Positions 53,742 to 62,599 of a stretch of DNA of 64,000 nucleotides are shown here, piece by piece. Every line of letters starts with the position of its first letter. The stretch's first letter is position 1. A program made the position numbers and the translations under genes. The stretch is taken from positions 6,193,501 to 6,257,500 of the forward strand of contig NZ_CP094975.1 in the NCBI RefSeq assembly GCF_023509015.1, read 5' to 3'. Origin of the DNA: Pseudomonas abieticivorans (lineage in GTDB: Bacteria > Pseudomonadota > Gammaproteobacteria > Pseudomonadales > Pseudomonadaceae). The notes under the pieces were generated by a model. That model ran no database searches. It was given only the letters and a program-made list of their open reading frames with translations, and had not been told where the DNA came from.

Positions 53742-54605
53742 TTACGTGCGGCCCACCGAACCGCTTACCGGCAGGTTACCCAACAAGTTCAGACCAGTCG
53801 TCTTGACGAAGGTCTGATAGTCCATCGGGCGCTGGATCGCGGTCTCGGCGTTGGGCAACACATAGGCCCAGGCGCGCTTGGACGCGGCGTCGTACACCAG
53901 CTTGAACAGGCGAGTAGGCACCCAGACCTTGTTGTCGCCGATGGTGGAGTGGCCTGAGTCAAAGATCGGCCCGGTAAACACGAACACGTTGCCGTCGGCA
54001 CGCTTGGCGAACTTGCGCACGTCCGACTCGACCTTGCTCCAGATCTTACGGTTGTTGGTGGGGTCTTGCGGCACCATGTTCGACAGCGCGAAGGTCTGGG
54101 CCATCGCGTTGGGGTTGGGTGCGTCGGCAGCCGGGGATTGATGGCCACGGTCCACCGCCGGGTGCTGGCCACGGTAGTCGCTCAACTCTGCCCGCCCCCC
54201 CTTGGGGATGCGCGGGTCGGGGTAGAACTGGTTGGTGCGCTCCTCTCCTTTGGCGTCCTTGAGTTGCGCCGCGTTCAGGCGCTCCACCACCACCAGCGGG
54301 GTTTTGCTGGTTTGCGAGTACAGCACCGCGAAGTTGTCGGAGCACAGCGCCAGGGGTTTCATGGTGGCCGGCACGGTGGCCGTGTTGATGGGTTTGGCGC
54401 CTGGGAACAGTTGCGCACAACTGTCGAACGAGGGCTGTTGCTGTTGGCTGGAATACAGTTGCAGGGCCGAGCTGGCGCTGGCCGAGCCGGCATGGCTGGC
54501 GTGTGGCCCGGGTACATTGATGAGGTCCAGCAGACCGCGGGCTTGCGCGCCGGTCGAGAGCAAAACAAGGGCCGAAAGCCCAACTGCAATTTTGCGTAGG
54601 TGCAT
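53742..54605 (-). CDS. Secreted DNA/RNA non-specific endonuclease (NUC1 family)
   Basis: 287 residues. Signal peptide MHLRKIAVGLSALVLLSTGA, then a NUC domain with the catalytic DRGH motif (VDRGHQSPAADA) and the metal-binding Asn region (LSNMVPQDPTNNRKIWSKVE), followed by VFVFTGPIFDSG. Family members cut DNA and RNA using one metal ion and a general-base His. The start has no strong ribosome site. Flanks are MarR (convergent) and LysR (same strand); no immunity gene is apparent, consistent with an exported nutritional nuclease. Confidence 0.9.
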   Translation of the reverse strand: MHLRKIAVGLSALVLLSTGAQARGLLDLINVPGPHASHAGSASASSALQLYSSQQQQPSFDSCAQLFPGAKPINTATVPATMKPLALCSDNFAVLYSQTSKTPLVVVERLNAAQLKDAKGEERTNQFYPDPRIPKGGRAELSDYRGQHPAVDRGHQSPAADAPNPNAMAQTFALSNMVPQDPTNNRKIWSKVESDVRKFAKRADGNVFVFTGPIFDSGHSTIGDNKVWVPTRLFKLVYDAASKRAWAYVLPNAETAIQRPMDYQTFVKTTGLNLLGNLPVSGSVGRT

Positions 54606-54744
54606 GCGTTGGCAACTTCAATTGGAAAAGGATGTGAACAAGCGGCGAGTGCCGCCGGTGCGCGGTGATTGACCCTCAAAAGTCACATAAGTGCCTGCCC
54701 GCGTTGATTTTTTAATCGCCAGCCCGGTGGCGCCTGGCCTGCCC

Positions 54745-55635
54745 CTACCCTCGCGCAAATACATGCTCGCTCAGGTAGTCCACCAACACCCGAATCTTCG
54801 GCGAAGGGTGCTTGCTGGCCGGCCACAGCACATAGAACACGTTGGTCTCATCCACCCAGTCCGCCAACACCGGTTGCAAGCGGCCGTCGGCCAGCGGCTG
54901 CTTGATCGCGAAGTCCGGCAGGTAGGCGATCCCCAACCCTCGCAGCGCGAAGCTCACCCGCGTTTCGATGTTGTTGCAAATCATCGCGACAGGCAGTTGC
55001 AGCTCCGGCTCCCCTGGCGCGAGGTTCAAGGCCCAACGCTCCAACTTGCCGGTACTGGGGTTGCGGTAATGCAAGCAGCGGTGGTGCAGCAGGTCGGCCG
55101 GCACCTGGGGCGTTCCATGCCGCTGCAGGTAGGCCGGCGCTGCGACCGGCAACAGGCGGAAGGTGCCCAGCTTGCGCGCCGAGAGCCTGGAGTCTTTTGG
55201 CTCGCCGGTACGGATGACCGCATCAAACCCATCCTCGATGACGTCGACCAGGCGATCGGTAAAATCCAGGTCCAGTTCGATCTGCGGGTAGTCGGCCATG
55301 AACTGGCCCAGCACCGGCAGCATCAACGGGCTCACCAAGGGCAGGCTGATACGCAGGCGGCCACGGGGCACACCGGCCGCTTGCGTGAGTTCCTGCTGGG
55401 CTGCTTCGATCTCTGCGAGGATGCGCCGGCTGCGCGCCAAAAACATCGCGCCCTCGGCCGTGAGCGTGACGCTGCGGGTGCTGCGATGAAAAAGCCGTAC
55501 TCCCAACTTTTCTTCCAGGCGCACCACGCTCTTGCCCACCGCCGACGCGGACACCCCCAGCAAGCGCCCTGCCGCGACGAAGCTGCGGGCTTCGGCCACC
55601 TGAACAAACACCACAAAGCCGTTGAGGCTGTCCAT
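54745..55635 (-). CDS. LysR family regulator
   Basis: 296 residues from ATG 55635 (GTG 55644 possible). HTH: FVQVAEARSFVAAGRLLGVS and AVGKSVVRLEEKLGVRLFHR; effector domain with LRISLPLVSPLMLPVLGQFM. It belongs to the CrgA/DhcR-like LysR group. Divergent from an MFS exporter gene with 113 bp between the starts, its likely target. Confidence 0.9.
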   Translation of the reverse strand: MDSLNGFVVFVQVAEARSFVAAGRLLGVSASAVGKSVVRLEEKLGVRLFHRSTRSVTLTAEGAMFLARSRRILAEIEAAQQELTQAAGVPRGRLRISLPLVSPLMLPVLGQFMADYPQIELDLDFTDRLVDVIEDGFDAVIRTGEPKDSRLSARKLGTFRLLPVAAPAYLQRHGTPQVPADLLHHRCLHYRNPSTGKLERWALNLAPGEPELQLPVAMICNNIETRVSFALRGLGIAYLPDFAIKQPLADGRLQPVLADWVDETNVFYVLWPASKHPSPKIRVLVDYLSEHVFARG

Positions 55636-55748
55636 TGCACCCACCCATTGCGGAACTGATTGTCCGTAGAGCGAGGAACATTACCCTACTTTTTCCACAG
55701 TCGCAGAGTTTCTAAGGTACTCGCAAACCGAATACAAGGAACGTTGCG

Positions 55749-56942
55749 ATGCCCGCTGTTACTCTTACCCCGCCTACGGACAGTGCCCAGCGCCTGCCGC
55801 TGGCCGCCCTGCTGGCGCTGGCCATGGCGGGGTTCATCACGATCCTGACCGAAGCACTACCGGCAGGCCTGCTGCCACAGATCGCCGCAGGCATGCAGGT
55901 ACCGCAAGCCTGGATCGGGCAGATGGTGACGGTGTACGCCATCGGCTCGCTGTTGGCGGCGATCCCCTTGATGGCCGCGACCCAAGGCGTGCGGCGCAGG
56001 ACCTTGCTGCTCAGCGCCATCGCAGGCTTCGCCGTGGCCAACACCCTCACGGCGCTGTCGACCCACTTCAGCCTGACCTTGCTCGCGCGCTTTTTGGCAG
56101 GCGTGTCGGCGGGGTTGCTCTGGGCGTTGCTGGCAGGCTACGCCGCACGCATGGTGCCCGAGGCGCAAAAAGGCCGTGCGATCGCGGTGGCCATGGTCGG
56201 CACCCCGCTGGCCCTGTCGCTGGGGGTGCCCGCCGGCACCCTGCTCGGCAACCTGGTGGGCTGGCGCCTGTGCTTTGGCCTGATCAGCCTGCTAACACTG
56301 TTACTGATTGCCTGGGTGCGTTGGCGCGTGCCTGATTTTGCCGGCAGCCCGGCGGGCAAACGCGTGTCTGCCAGGCAAGTACTGCTGATACCCGGCGTGC
56401 GCCCGGTGCTGTTGGTGGTGCTGGCGTTCGTGCTCGCGCACAACATCCTCTACACCTACATCGCCCCCTACCTGGCCAGCGCCCGGCTGGAATCACGCAC
56501 CGACCTGGTGCTGTTGGTGTTCGGCCTGACGTCGTTGCTGAGCATCTGGATAACCGGCGTGTTGATCGACCGCCACCTGCGCCTGCTGACCTTGGCCAGT
56601 ACCGCGCTGTTCGGCGGTGCGGCCTTAGTCATGGGCGTGGCCGCCAGCGAACCTATCGCCGTGTACGCGGCCATTGGCTGCTGGGGCCTGGCGTTCGGGG
56701 GGGCCGCGACGCTGTTCCAGACGGCGCTGGCCAACACCGCTGGCAACGCCATCGACGTGGCGCAGTCCATGCTGGTGACCGCTTGGAACCTGGCCATTGC
56801 CGGTGGGGGGATCGTGGGTGGGTTACTGCTGGGCCAATTCGGCACGGGCGCCTTTTCGCCGGCCGTGCTGTTGTTGCTGGTGGCAACACTGGCGGTAGTG
56901 TGGTCGGCCAAGCGAAATGGCTTTGCCCAGGCGACAGAGTAG
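55749..56942 (+). CDS. DHA1-type MFS transporter
   Basis: 397 residues with twelve hydrophobic segments. Motif TEALPAGLLPQIAAGMQVPQ and the loop GVRRRTLLLSAIAGFAVANT resemble sugar-efflux/AraJ-like exporters of the DHA1 family; FGGAATLFQTALANTAGNAI is typical of this group. AAGGA is 8 bases before the ATG. Regulated presumably by the divergent LysR gene. Confidence 0.88.
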   Translation: MPAVTLTPPTDSAQRLPLAALLALAMAGFITILTEALPAGLLPQIAAGMQVPQAWIGQMVTVYAIGSLLAAIPLMAATQGVRRRTLLLSAIAGFAVANTLTALSTHFSLTLLARFLAGVSAGLLWALLAGYAARMVPEAQKGRAIAVAMVGTPLALSLGVPAGTLLGNLVGWRLCFGLISLLTLLLIAWVRWRVPDFAGSPAGKRVSARQVLLIPGVRPVLLVVLAFVLAHNILYTYIAPYLASARLESRTDLVLLVFGLTSLLSIWITGVLIDRHLRLLTLASTALFGGAALVMGVAASEPIAVYAAIGCWGLAFGGAATLFQTALANTAGNAIDVAQSMLVTAWNLAIAGGGIVGGLLLGQFGTGAFSPAVLLLLVATLAVVWSAKRNGFAQATE

Positions 56943-57017
56943 GCGCGGATCGATCAGCGGAACGCACGCTGCGGTCTGCCAGAAATTACCGTGCTGGGCG
57001 TTCGCGGCTCTATCCGT

Positions 57018-57383
57018 TTACACGCCGTCGAAATCCGACATCTCGTACAGCGGCCGGATTTCGATCTCGCTCGGGCCTGGCATGGGGTTGGGGCAACGTT
57101 TTACCCAGGCCACGGCCTCGTCCATGTCCTTGACCTCCCACAGCCAAAAGCCGGCCACCAGTTCGCCGGTGGCCGCGAAAGGCCCGTCGACGACCGTGCG
57201 GCCGGGGCCATCGAACGCCACGCGCTTGCCCTGCGAGGAGGGTTTGAGGCCGTCGGCGTTACGCAGGATGCCGGCGCCGAGCAACTCCTCGTTGAACCGG
57301 CCCATTTGCTCGAGCAATTGAGCGCTGGGCAGCGTGCCCTTTTCACTGTCCTGGGTTGCTTTAACAAACACCATGACGCGCAT
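57018..57383 (-). CDS. YciI-like DGPF-domain protein
   Basis: 121 residues from ATG 57383 with GGGAG 8 bases upstream. YCII/DGPF features: MRVMVFVKATQDSEKGTLPS, RVAFDGPGRTVVDGPFAATG and ELVAGFWLWEVKDMDEAVAW. Members are ferredoxin-like-fold proteins often linked to ECF sigma factors, but no sigma gene is adjacent. Function unknown. It sits alone between the MFS exporter and a REP element. Confidence 0.85.
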   Translation of the reverse strand: MRVMVFVKATQDSEKGTLPSAQLLEQMGRFNEELLGAGILRNADGLKPSSQGKRVAFDGPGRTVVDGPFAATGELVAGFWLWEVKDMDEAVAWVKRCPNPMPGPSEIEIRPLYEMSDFDGV

Positions 57384-57475
57384 TGTCTGTCTCCCGTTGG
57401 CACTGGGTGGGTGTGGCGATTGCACGGTTAACTATAGAGCACAACGCGGTGCATCAGACACACCGCAGTGCGCTC

Positions 57476-57538
57476 TTCGCGGATGAGTCCGCTCCTACGG
57501 AAGTACACACCCGTAGCAGCGGATTTATCCGCGAAAAG
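57476..57538. repeat. REP-type repeat pair
   Basis: TTCGCGGATGAGTCCGCTCC (from 57476) is inversely oriented to CGTAGCAGCGGATTTATCCG (from 57512). A third degenerate copy (TTCGCGCCTACACGCGG) follows at 57553, reaching the stop codon of the aldehyde dehydrogenase. Same family as 47180. Confidence 0.75.
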
Positions 57539-57559
57539 ACCACCACGGTGAGTTCGCGC

Positions 57560-59023
57560 CTACACGCGGTCCACGCCCCCCAGGCACACGTATTTGATCT
57601 CCAGGTAATCATCGATGCCATAGTGGGAACCTTCACGGCCCAATCCGGATTGCTTGACCCCGCCAAACGGCGCCATTTCGTTGGCGATCGCGGCGGTGTT
57701 GACGCCGACCATGCCGTATTCCAAATCCTCGCTCACTCGCAGTACCCGGCCCACATCACGGGAATAGAAGTAACTGGCCAGGCCGAACTCGGTGGCATTG
57801 GCCTGCTCGACCACTTCTTGCTCAGTGCTGAAGCGAAACAAGGGCGCCAGTGGCCCGAAGGTTTCCTCATGGGCGACCTTCATGTCGGCGGTCACCTCGG
57901 TCAGTACCGTCGGCTCGAAGAAGCTGCCGCCCAGGGCGTGCCGCTGCCCACCGGTGAGCAACCGGGCGCCCTTCTCCAACGCATCGGCAATGTGCTCCTG
58001 CACCTTGCGTACCGCCGCCTCATCGATCATCGGCCCTTGGGTCACGCCAGGGTGCGTGCCGTCACCCAGCACCAGCTTTTGCGCCGCGGCTGCAAGCTTG
58101 CTGGCGAACTGCTCGTAGACGTTGTCTTGCACATAGATACGGTTGGCACAGACGCACGTCTGCCCGGCATTGCGAAACTTCGACAGCATGGCGCCCTCCA
58201 CCGCCTGGTCCAGGTCGGCATCGTCAAAGACGATAAACGGCGCGTTGCCCCCCAGTTCCATGGAGACCTTCTTGACCGTGTCGGCGCACTGGCCGATCAA
58301 TAGGCGCCCCACCGGCGTGGAGCCGGTAAAACTGAACTTGCGCACCAGGGCGTGGCGGGTCAGCACGCCGCCGATCTGCGTGGCGCTGCCGGTGACCACG
58401 CTGAACACCCCGGCCGGGATGCCGGCGCGCTCGGCCAGTACCGCAAGCGCCAAGGCCGACAGCGGCGTTTGGCTGGCCGGGCGCAGTACCATGGCGCAAC
58501 CGGCCGCCAGCGCTGGTGCCACCTTGCGGGTGATCATGGCGTGGGGGAAGTTCCACGGTGTAATGGCTGCGGCCACGCCGATCGGCTCCTTGGTGACGAT
58601 GATGCGTTTGTCGGCCGAGGGCTGGGGGATGGTGTCGCCGTAGATGCGCTTGGCCTCTTCGGCGAACCACTGCACGAACGAAGTGCCATTGGCCAACTCA
58701 CCCAAGGCTTCGGCCAGCGGCTTGCCCTGTTCGGCGGTCAGGATGTGGGCCAGGTCGTCCAGGTTGGCCTGCATCAATGCGTACCAGGCCTGCAACAACT
58801 CGGCGCGTTGCTTGGCGGTCTTGCGCTTCCATTGCTTGAACGCCTTGTGCGCGGCCACCACCGCGCGCTCGGCTTCGGCCTCGCCCATTTGCGGGACCTG
58901 GGCGATGACTTCGCCCGTGGCCGGGTTGGTGACGTCGAAGGTGGCCCCGCTGTCGGCCCCCACCCATTGGCCGTCGATATAGGCCAACTGTTTGAACAGC
59001 GATGGATCCTTGAGGCTGAGCAT
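57560..59023 (-). CDS. Aldehyde dehydrogenase, succinate-semialdehyde dehydrogenase type
   Basis: 487 residues from ATG 59023 (AGGAG 9 bases upstream). ALDH features: TPWNFPHAMITRKVAPALAA, FTGSTPVGRLLIGQCA, the general-base Glu in VSMELGGNAPFIVFDDADLD and the nucleophile Cys in FRNAGQTCVCANRIYV. Closest to GabD/DavD-type NADP enzymes, but placed in a sugar-acid cluster after the IlvD/Edd dehydratase (42 bp), so it may oxidise the aldehyde made by the aldolase, for example glycolaldehyde or lactaldehyde, or 2-oxoglutarate semialdehyde (inference). Confidence 0.9.
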   Translation of the reverse strand: MLSLKDPSLFKQLAYIDGQWVGADSGATFDVTNPATGEVIAQVPQMGEAEAERAVVAAHKAFKQWKRKTAKQRAELLQAWYALMQANLDDLAHILTAEQGKPLAEALGELANGTSFVQWFAEEAKRIYGDTIPQPSADKRIIVTKEPIGVAAAITPWNFPHAMITRKVAPALAAGCAMVLRPASQTPLSALALAVLAERAGIPAGVFSVVTGSATQIGGVLTRHALVRKFSFTGSTPVGRLLIGQCADTVKKVSMELGGNAPFIVFDDADLDQAVEGAMLSKFRNAGQTCVCANRIYVQDNVYEQFASKLAAAAQKLVLGDGTHPGVTQGPMIDEAAVRKVQEHIADALEKGARLLTGGQRHALGGSFFEPTVLTEVTADMKVAHEETFGPLAPLFRFSTEQEVVEQANATEFGLASYFYSRDVGRVLRVSEDLEYGMVGVNTAAIANEMAPFGGVKQSGLGREGSHYGIDDYLEIKYVCLGGVDRV

Positions 59024-59065
59024 CGGTTGCAACTCCTGTGAAGGTGATCGAGAAAGGCGCGCGTA

Positions 59066-60805
59066 TCAGTGGATCTGCGGTTCGGGCACGGCTTCGCCGG
59101 CCTGCAAAAAGTCGAAATCGCAGCCTTCGTTGGCCTGGGTCACGTGTTGTTGGTACAGGGCGGCAAACGACCGGCCGTACCGGCGGTGCACGGGCACGTG
59201 TTCGGCACGCCGGCGCGCAAGCTCGGCGTCACTGACGCGCATGTTCAAGGTGCCCGCCGCGATGTCCAGGTCGATGATGTCGCCTGTGCGCACCAGGCAC
59301 AGTGGCCCACCGACGGCCGCTTCAGGGGCCACGTGGAGCACGCAACTGCCGTAGTGGGTACCGCTCATGCGTGAGTCGGAGATGCGCAGCATGTCGCGCA
59401 CACCCGCCTCCAGCAATTTCTTGGGAATGGGCAGGTTGCCCCACTCCGGCATGCCCGGCGCGCCCACCGGCCCGGCGTTGCGCAACACCAGAACGGTGTC
59501 GGCGGTAATGTCCAGCGACGGGTCGTCGATCATCCGGCTCAAGGTCTCGTGGTCATCGAACACCAGGGCCGGGCCCGAGTGCTGGCGCAGGCTGGGGCTG
59601 GCGGCAGAACTCTTCATCACCGCGCCGTCGGGGCACAGGTTGCCGCGCAGCAAGGCCAGGGTGGCGCCCTGTTCAAGGCCTACGACCGGGTTGTCCAGGC
59701 TGCGGATAATGTCGCTGTCGTAACAGGGCGCATCCGCCAACAACGCGTCCCAGGTCTGCCCGGTGGCACCAGCGCATTCTAACGACAGGAACGGCGCGAT
59801 CTCGCGCATCAACGCCCGCAGGCCGCCCGCGAAGTGATAGTCCTCCATCAAGGCGTTGCCCGAGGGGAACAAATTGAGCAGCACCGGAATCTTCGCCGCC
59901 GTCAGCGCCAGTTGGTCCAAGGTCAGGTCGACACCGGCGCGGCGGGCAATGGCAATCAGGTGGATGGCCGCGTTGGTGGAGCCGCCCATGGCCATGTACA
60001 CCGCCACCCCATTGGCAAAGTGCGCAGGGGTCAGCCAGGTGGACGGGCGCCGGTCGCGCCACACCAGGTCCACGATCGTCTGGCCGCACTGCGAGGCCAT
60101 GCGCGGGTGCGCAGCGTCGGCGGCCGGGATGCTGGAGGCGCCGGGCAAGGTGAAGCCAATGGCGTCGGCGATACTGGTCATGGTCGACGCCGTGCCCACG
60201 GTGTTGCAGGTGCCGATGGAACGGGTCATGGCCCCTTCCAGTTCCTCCCACGCCACGGTGTCGATCAGCCCCAGGCGGCGCTCGTCCCAGTACTTCTTGG
60301 TGTGCGTGCCGGCACCGGTCTTGACCCCGCGCCACTGGCCGTTGGACATCGGCCCGGCCGGGCAGTAGATGATCGGCAGGTCCATGCTCAGCGCGCCCAT
60401 CAGCAGCCCCGGGGTGGACTTGTCGCAACCGCCCAGCAGAACCGCACCGTCGATGGGCAGCGAGCGCAGCAATTCCTCGGTTTCCATGGCCAGCAGGTTG
60501 CGGTAAAGCATGGTGGTGGGCTTGACCATCACCTCGCCCACCGACTGCACGGGCAGCTCTACCGGAAAGCCGCCCGCCGCCCACACACCGCGCTTGACCG
60601 CCTCGGCGCGCTCGCGCAGGTGCGAGTGGCAGGGCGACATTTCGCTCCAGGTGTTGAGGATGGCAATCACCGGCTTACCCATGAACTCTTCACGGCGCAG
60701 GCCGATCTGTTGCAGGCGCTGGCGGTGGGCGAAGGCGCGGATGGTATCCGGGGCGAACCAGCGCTGGCTGCGCAGGGCTTCAAGTTTGACTCGGTGATCA
60801 GGCAT
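59066..60805 (-). CDS. IlvD/Edd family sugar-acid dehydratase
   Basis: 579 residues from ATG 60805. ILVD_EDD features: KPVIAILNTWSEMSPCHSHL, VLLGGCDKSTPGLLMGALSM, GTCNTVGTASTMTSIADAIG (iron-sulfur Cys ligands) and VLRNAGPVGAPGMPEWGNLP near the end, then SDSRMSGTHYG. This branch, like L-arabonate or D-xylonate dehydratases, removes water from aldonic acids to give 2-keto-3-deoxy acids. The actual sugar acid is not clear. Encoded after a TSUP carrier (63 bp) and before the aldehyde dehydrogenase. Confidence 0.9.
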   Translation of the reverse strand: MPDHRVKLEALRSQRWFAPDTIRAFAHRQRLQQIGLRREEFMGKPVIAILNTWSEMSPCHSHLRERAEAVKRGVWAAGGFPVELPVQSVGEVMVKPTTMLYRNLLAMETEELLRSLPIDGAVLLGGCDKSTPGLLMGALSMDLPIIYCPAGPMSNGQWRGVKTGAGTHTKKYWDERRLGLIDTVAWEELEGAMTRSIGTCNTVGTASTMTSIADAIGFTLPGASSIPAADAAHPRMASQCGQTIVDLVWRDRRPSTWLTPAHFANGVAVYMAMGGSTNAAIHLIAIARRAGVDLTLDQLALTAAKIPVLLNLFPSGNALMEDYHFAGGLRALMREIAPFLSLECAGATGQTWDALLADAPCYDSDIIRSLDNPVVGLEQGATLALLRGNLCPDGAVMKSSAASPSLRQHSGPALVFDDHETLSRMIDDPSLDITADTVLVLRNAGPVGAPGMPEWGNLPIPKKLLEAGVRDMLRISDSRMSGTHYGSCVLHVAPEAAVGGPLCLVRTGDIIDLDIAAGTLNMRVSDAELARRRAEHVPVHRRYGRSFAALYQQHVTQANEGCDFDFLQAGEAVPEPQIH

Positions 60806-60868
60806 ATGATGGTTTCCGCACAATTCAAAAGACTGTTCAAAGGTTGGCTGCACAGCACATCTGCAGCG

Positions 60869-61621
60869 CTACACGCTATTGATGGCCTGAACCATCAGGC
60901 TTGCCCCCGCCAACAGCAGCAGGGCAAACACCCCCAGGCGCAGGGCTTTGGGCGCGATGGCCGGTGGGTGGCGACGCATGTACCAGGTCAGCCCGAACAC
61001 CACGGGCAGCGCTTCGAGCGCCAGGTAGCCGGCCTGCAGGTCGAAGCGCTGGGTGCAAGCCATCAGCGTCAAGCGCAGCAAGGCGTTCACCGCGAACACC
61101 ACGATCAAGGTGTCGCGCACCACTTGGGTCGCCAGCGGTTGGCGGTACAGCTGGTAGACCAGCGGCGGCCCGGCGCTGGAAAACAACCCGCCCATGACCC
61201 CGGAGAGCCCGGCAAAACAGGAAAACCCCAAGCCACCCGACAACTGCGCCAGCGGGCGCGAACGCACCACCAGCAGCAAGCTGCACACCACGATGGTGAC
61301 GCCCAGCAACAGTTGCAGCAGGTCACGCTCATGGGTACCCAGCAGGCCCAACAACTCCACACCCACCCCTACCCCCGCCAGGCTGCACACCAAAATCAGT
61401 GCCATCAGCCGGGGCGCCAACTGGGGGCGATTGCGCAGCAGCACGAAGGCGTTGATCAGGGTCAATACCGAACTGACGTTGGCCACGGTTTCCACCGGGG
61501 CCAGTTGCAGCAAACCGGTAAGCCCCAGCAGCAACAGCCCGAAGGCAAAACCGGTGGTGTTCTGGGCGAACGTGGCCAGGGCCACGCATAGCAAAAAACC
61601 ACCGTGGGCCCAGAGCGCCAT
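60869..61621 (-). CDS. TSUP (TauE/SafE) family membrane transporter
   Basis: 250 residues with about eight hydrophobic helices (GGFLLCVALATFAQNTTGFA; GGLGFSCFAGLSGVMGGLFS; AGPPLVYQLYR). TSUP proteins export or import organic or sulfur anions. Its ATG at 61621 overlaps the aldolase stop (TGATG), so it is translationally coupled and may carry the substrate or product of this pathway (inference). Confidence 0.85.
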   Translation of the reverse strand: MALWAHGGFLLCVALATFAQNTTGFAFGLLLLGLTGLLQLAPVETVANVSSVLTLINAFVLLRNRPQLAPRLMALILVCSLAGVGVGVELLGLLGTHERDLLQLLLGVTIVVCSLLLVVRSRPLAQLSGGLGFSCFAGLSGVMGGLFSSAGPPLVYQLYRQPLATQVVRDTLIVVFAVNALLRLTLMACTQRFDLQAGYLALEALPVVFGLTWYMRRHPPAIAPKALRLGVFALLLLAGASLMVQAINSV

Positions 61622-62424
61622 CAATAAGGGGTCGCGACGGCGGCCGGGGCCTGGTTCGCCTTGAGCGCGGTCAAAAATTCATTCGCTTTTTTCATCATCA
61701 TGGCCATGTCCGAGGCCACGGCGGCGAAGGCATAGCCCTGCTCCAGGTAGCTGTGCACCAGCTCCGGGGTGCCACCGACGATGCCCATGGGCATGCCGAT
61801 TTTTTTCGCCCGCACGATGGCGTCGCTGATCATCGCCTGAACGTCCCGGTGCCCCGGGTTGCCGATGTGCCCGCACGCGGCCGAAAGGTCGCCAGGGCCC
61901 AAAAACAGCGCATCGACGCCGGGTATGGCGGCAATCGCCTCAAGGTTGTTCAGCGCGTTGGGCGTTTCGATCTGCAGGATGCACGTCACCGCGTCGTTGG
62001 CTTCGCGACCATAGTTGGCCCAGGTGCCATAGCGGCTGGCACGGTGCACGGCGGCAAAACCACGGGTGCCCAAGGGCGGGTATTTCACCGCGTTGACCGC
62101 CGCCTGCGCCTGCTCGGCGTTTTCCACGAATGGCACCATGACGTTGAATGCGCCCAGGTCCAGGGCCCGCTTGAGCAGCACCGGGTCGTTGCCGGCCAGC
62201 CGCACGATGGGCTGCGCGCCGGTGCACTGAATGGCCTGCAAAATGTGCCACAGGTCGCGGTATTCGATCGGCACGTGCTCCATGTCGACCAGCAGCCAGT
62301 CGAAACCTGCATAGCCCAGCGCCTCGGCCGTGCTGGCCGAGCCCGACATCAGCCAGGTGCCGATGGGCGCGCCGGGAGCTTTCAGGCAGCTTGCGAAGGT
62401 CTGGAGTGGGTGTTGGCCGGGCAT
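61621..62424 (-). CDS. HpcH/HpaI family class II aldolase
   Basis: 267 residues; AGAGG 7 bases before the ATG. Features: GTWLMSGSASTAEALGYAGF, DWLLVDMEHVPIEYRDL, VRLAGNDPVLLKRALDLGAF (catalytic Arg), ILQIETPNALNNLEAIAAIP and DALFLGPGDLSAACG (metal Glu and Asp). The family cleaves 2-keto-3-deoxy acids into pyruvate and an aldehyde. First gene of the sugar-acid operon; its promoter carries repeated CAGCGCT boxes. Confidence 0.92.
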   Translation of the reverse strand: MPGQHPLQTFASCLKAPGAPIGTWLMSGSASTAEALGYAGFDWLLVDMEHVPIEYRDLWHILQAIQCTGAQPIVRLAGNDPVLLKRALDLGAFNVMVPFVENAEQAQAAVNAVKYPPLGTRGFAAVHRASRYGTWANYGREANDAVTCILQIETPNALNNLEAIAAIPGVDALFLGPGDLSAACGHIGNPGHRDVQAMISDAIVRAKKIGMPMGIVGGTPELVHSYLEQGYAFAAVASDMAMMMKKANEFLTALKANQAPAAVATPY

Positions 62425-62470
62425 GGAATACCTCTTATCAAAAGGGAATGAGCAGTGCTCAGTGAGTTCC

Positions 62471-62543
62471 CAGCGCTGAAACGATCAAAATTCGCAGCGC
62501 TGCAATTTCAACAAAAGCATATTCCAGAAATAATCGCAGCGCT
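62471..62543. promoter_or_regulatory. Three CAGCGCT repeats in the aldolase/AraC control region
   Basis: CAGCGCT occurs at 62471-62477, 62495-62501 and 62537-62543, at 24 and 42 bp intervals. Two copies extend to CGCAGCGCTGCAATTT and CGCAGCGCTACGATTTT, and one is part of the perfect palindrome GCAGCGCTGC. Another copy is at 60864-60870 at the TSUP/dehydratase junction. They are candidate binding sites for the PAS-AraC regulator whose gene lies just upstream. Confidence 0.5.
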
Positions 62544-62599
62544 ACGATTTTAACGTTTGATTTTTTCTTTGCCGTCTTGAGGGGCGCTCTGTCAGTGGC

